A stretch of 42,831 bases of DNA from positions 1 through 42,831 of the forward strand of contig DATJLQ010000045.1 in assembly GCA_035509415.1 (NCBI GenBank), written 5' to 3'. Every line of letters starts with the position of its first letter. The stretch's first letter is position 1. The translations under genes were made by a program, and so were the position numbers. The stretch comes from DATJLQ01 sp035509415 (lineage in GTDB: Bacteria; Pseudomonadota; Alphaproteobacteria; JACZXZ01). Positions 40,730 through 42,831 of this stretch are shown here, piece after piece. Below the pieces are notes generated by a model, which saw nothing but the letters and a program-made list of their open reading frames with translations, was not told the origin of the DNA and ran no database searches.

Positions 40730-42831
40730 ATGGCAAAACGCATGCTGATCGACGCCGCGCATCCCGAGGAAATCCGGGTCGCGGTGATCAAGGGCAACCA
40801 TCTCGAAGACTTCGATTTCGAAACCGCCACCAAGAAGCAGCTCAAGGGCAACATCTATCTCGCGAAAGTGACGCGGGTCGAGCCCTCGCTGCAGGCGGCG
40901 TTCGTGGATTACGGCGGCAACCGCCACGGCTTCCTCGCCTTCAACGAAATCCACCCCGACTATTACCGCATCCCGATCGCGGACCGCGAGGCGCTGATCG
41001 CCCAGGAGAAGGCGCTCGCCGAGCGCGACGGCGAGCGCGGCGAGCGGCCCGAGGGGGCCGAGGTCGAGACCGTCGGCGGCGAGGACATGGAGGAAGTGAG
41101 CCCGCGCCGCTTCCGCGCCCCGCGCCCCTACAAAATCCAAGAGGTGACCAAGCGCCGGCAGATCATGCTGGTGCAGGTCGTGAAGGAAGAGCGCGGCAAC
41201 AAGGGCGCTGCGCTCACGACCTACCTCTCGCTCGCCGGACGCTATTGCGTGCTCATGCCCAACACGCCGCGCGGCGGCGGCATCTCGCGCAAGATCACCA
41301 ACCTCAAAGACCGGCGCCGCTTGAAAAGCATCCTCGAGGAATTCGAGGTGCCCGAGGGCATGTCGGTGATCGTGCGCACCGCGGGCATGGAGCGCAACAA
41401 GACCGAGATCAAGCGCGACCTCGAATACCTCATGCGCCTGTGGGACGAGATCCGCGAGCTCACGCTCAATTCGACCGCGCCCGCCCTCATCTACGAGGAA
41501 GCGAGCCTGATCAAGCGCGCGATCCGCGATCTCTACGACCGCGACATCGACGACATCCAGGTCGAGGGCGACGACGGCTACCGCGCGGCCAAGGACTTCA
41601 TGCGCATGCTGACGCCGAGCCACGCGAAGCGCGTCCAGCAATACAAGGACGACCAGGTCCCCCTCTTCCACCGCTTCCAGGTCGAGAGCCAGATCGACGC
41701 GATCCACAGCCCGACCGTGAACCTGAAGTCCGGCGGCTACGTCGTGATCACGCCGACCGAGGCGCTGGTGTCGATCGACGTCAATTCCGGGCGCGCCACC
41801 AAGGAGCGCAACATCGAGGAGACGGCGCTCAGGACCAACTCCGAGGCCGCCGAGGAGATCGCGCGCCAGGTGCGGCTGCGCGACCTCGCGGGCCTGATCG
41901 TGATCGACTTCATCGACATGGAGGAGCACCGCAACAACGCTTCCGTCGAGCGCAAGCTCAAGGACGCGATGCGGGTCGACCGCGCGCGCGTCCAGATCGG
42001 CCGCATCTCGACCTTCGGCCTCCTCGAGCTGTCGCGCCAGCGCTTGCGCCCCAGCCTGGTCGAGGCGACCATGCAGCAATGCGCCTATTGCGGCGGCTCG
42101 GGCTGGGTGCGCTCGACCGAATCGACGGCGCTCCACGTCATGCGCGGGCTCGAGGAGGAAGGCATCCGCCGGCGCAGCGCCGAGCTCAAGCTCACCGTGC
42201 CGCGCCAGATCGCGCTCTATCTCCTCAACCAGAAACGCGCGGCGCTTGCCGACATCGAGCGGCGCTACGGCTTCACGGTCGAGGTCGCGACCGACGACGC
42301 GCTGATCCCGCCCGCCTACCGGCTCGACCGGCTGCGCGAGTTCGAGCCGGGCGAATTGCCGCCGCTCCCGGTCAGGCCCGAGACGGTCATGGCCGAGCTC
42401 GAGGCGGACCGGAACGAGGCGGACGAGGCCGCCGAGGACGAGATGGAGGAGGAAAGCGACGCCGGCCTCGAGGACGAGGCGGGCGACGAGGAGACGGGCG
42501 AGGCAGGCGGTGCGCCGGCGTGGCGCGAGCCGCGTCATCATGACGAGCGCGCGCCAGACCAGCATAGCCATGATCAGCATAGCCATGGCCAGCATAGCCA
42601 TGGCCAACACAATCGTGACCAGCACGGCCATGGCCAGCGCGGTCATTCCCAGCACGATCATGGCCAGCACGATCACGGCCAACACGGTCGGGGTCAGCAG
42701 GGCCATGGACAACCTGGCGGCCAGCCCGGGCAGGGTCCGCAAGGGCAGCCTTGGCAAGGTCAGGGCGATCAGCCGCAAGGCGAAGGGCGGCGTCGGCGCC
42801 GGCGTCGGCGTCGGCGGCGCGGCGGCGGCGG
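40730..42831 (+). CDS. rne: Ribonuclease E (N-terminal 700 residues; cut by the window end)
   Basis: Starts at ATG 40730 (CGGAG box 10-15 bases upstream) and runs off the window with no stop. The S1 domain (residues about 35-170) carries an acidic insert (ERPEGAEVETVGGEDMEE). The RNase E/G catalytic aspartates are Asp350 in SIDVNSGRAT and Asp393 in VIDFIDM, the same 43-residue spacing as in E. coli. The Zn-link is CAYC at 451-454. After about residue 550 the chain becomes disordered: an acidic stretch, a His-rich pentapeptide repeat (610-659), a Gln/Gly/Pro part, and a run of arginines. It is the main mRNA-decay endonuclease and degradosome scaffold. The long antisense frame over it is a shadow. 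Confidence 0.96.
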   Translation, partial: MAKRMLIDAAHPEEIRVAVIKGNHLEDFDFETATKKQLKGNIYLAKVTRVEPSLQAAFVDYGGNRHGFLAFNEIHPDYYRIPIADREALIAQEKALAERDGERGERPEGAEVETVGGEDMEEVSPRRFRAPRPYKIQEVTKRRQIMLVQVVKEERGNKGAALTTYLSLAGRYCVLMPNTPRGGGISRKITNLKDRRRLKSILEEFEVPEGMSVIVRTAGMERNKTEIKRDLEYLMRLWDEIRELTLNSTAPALIYEEASLIKRAIRDLYDRDIDDIQVEGDDGYRAAKDFMRMLTPSHAKRVQQYKDDQVPLFHRFQVESQIDAIHSPTVNLKSGGYVVITPTEALVSIDVNSGRATKERNIEETALRTNSEAAEEIARQVRLRDLAGLIVIDFIDMEEHRNNASVERKLKDAMRVDRARVQIGRISTFGLLELSRQRLRPSLVEATMQQCAYCGGSGWVRSTESTALHVMRGLEEEGIRRRSAELKLTVPRQIALYLLNQKRAALADIERRYGFTVEVATDDALIPPAYRLDRLREFEPGELPPLPVRPETVMAELEADRNEADEAAEDEMEEESDAGLEDEAGDEETGEAGGAPAWREPRHHDERAPDQHSHDQHSHGQHSHGQHNRDQHGHGQRGHSQHDHGQHDHGQHGRGQQGHGQPGGQPGQGPQGQPWQGQGDQPQGEGRRRRRRRRRRRGGG
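42557..42706 (+). repeat. Ten tandem 15-base units in rne encoding a His-rich pentapeptide
   Basis: In frame with rne, ten consecutive 15-base units encode DQHSH, DQHSH, GQHSH, GQHNR, DQHGH, GQRGH, SQHDH, GQHDH, GQHGR and GQQGH (residues 610-659). The second residue is always glutamine, the third and fifth are mostly histidine. Base-level identity between units shows recent tandem growth (AGCATAGCCATGG recurs). Confidence 0.9.

Noticed and set aside
40723..42543. 606-residue forward frame over rne
   Set aside because: It is the +2 shadow of rne, arginine-rich and without domain features; rne starts at 40730 in another frame.
40463..42778. 771-residue open frame antisense to rne
   Set aside because: Its composition is that of a GC-rich shadow (His/Asp/Arg/Leu runs mirrored from rne); rne on the other strand has full family motifs.

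Overview
The window is GC-rich chromosomal DNA from an alphaproteobacterium whose order I cannot fix. The case rests on glnE followed by bcp, a TyrS with a KMGKT signature, mrcA beside rne, and dispersed palindromic repeats of the kind common in alphaproteobacterial intergenic DNA. Genes are tightly packed and often overlap by a few bases. Nearly every long antisense frame is a GC-driven shadow.

Layout. Bases 1-611 hold the end of an RTX-type secreted protein and a small secreted cysteine-rich protein. Bases 686-7464 (+) form a six-gene unit: a thiamine-diphosphate (TPP) enzyme, an aldehyde dehydrogenase and a complete NitT/TauT-type ABC importer (ATPase, binding protein, two permeases). This suggests uptake of a small anion and a 2-oxo-acid to aldehyde to acid route. 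Then come a CAU-anticodon tRNA and mnmA (both -), a 0.5-kb tandem repeat array, and a small membrane methyltransferase gene. Bases 10187-13773 (-) encode cysE, two tandem cysteine desulfurases and a [2Fe-2S] ferredoxin, a cysteine and Fe-S sulfur unit with no scaffold gene nearby. A divergent alpha/beta hydrolase shares its promoter region. anmK, an unusual isochorismatase-like protein and tyrS follow, with a second tandem repeat in front of tyrS.

Bases 18461-25401 hold a YhdP/AsmA-like envelope protein divergent from glnE-bcp. Bases 25418-27017 (-) hold msrA and an exported hydrolase; small membrane-protein genes lie next to them. prfB (28038-29175, -) carries an intact programmed +1 frameshift site. 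Bases 29237-37062 (-) are an eight-gene catabolic operon: a GntR regulator, an enolase-superfamily dehydratase, an RraA-like protein, a four-gene spermidine/iron-type ABC importer and an SMP-30 lactonase. It looks like a sugar-acid or lactone uptake and degradation cassette. mrcA (PBP1A, -) and rne (RNase E, +, cut by the window edge) follow. The cassette sits between mrcA and prfB, and no amidase gene lies between rne and mrcA. From memory, the usual alphaproteobacterial order is rne-amidase-mrcA-prfB, so this block appears rearranged.

I see no CRISPR array, prophage, transposase or defence island, and no obviously new multi-gene system. The points most worth a second look are the histidine-rich pentapeptide repeat in the RNase E tail, covarying hairpins in the dispersed repeat family, the catabolic cassette breaking the mrcA-prfB block, an isochorismatase-fold protein without its catalytic cysteine, and a GntR-type palindrome between the cysE and hydrolase promoters.
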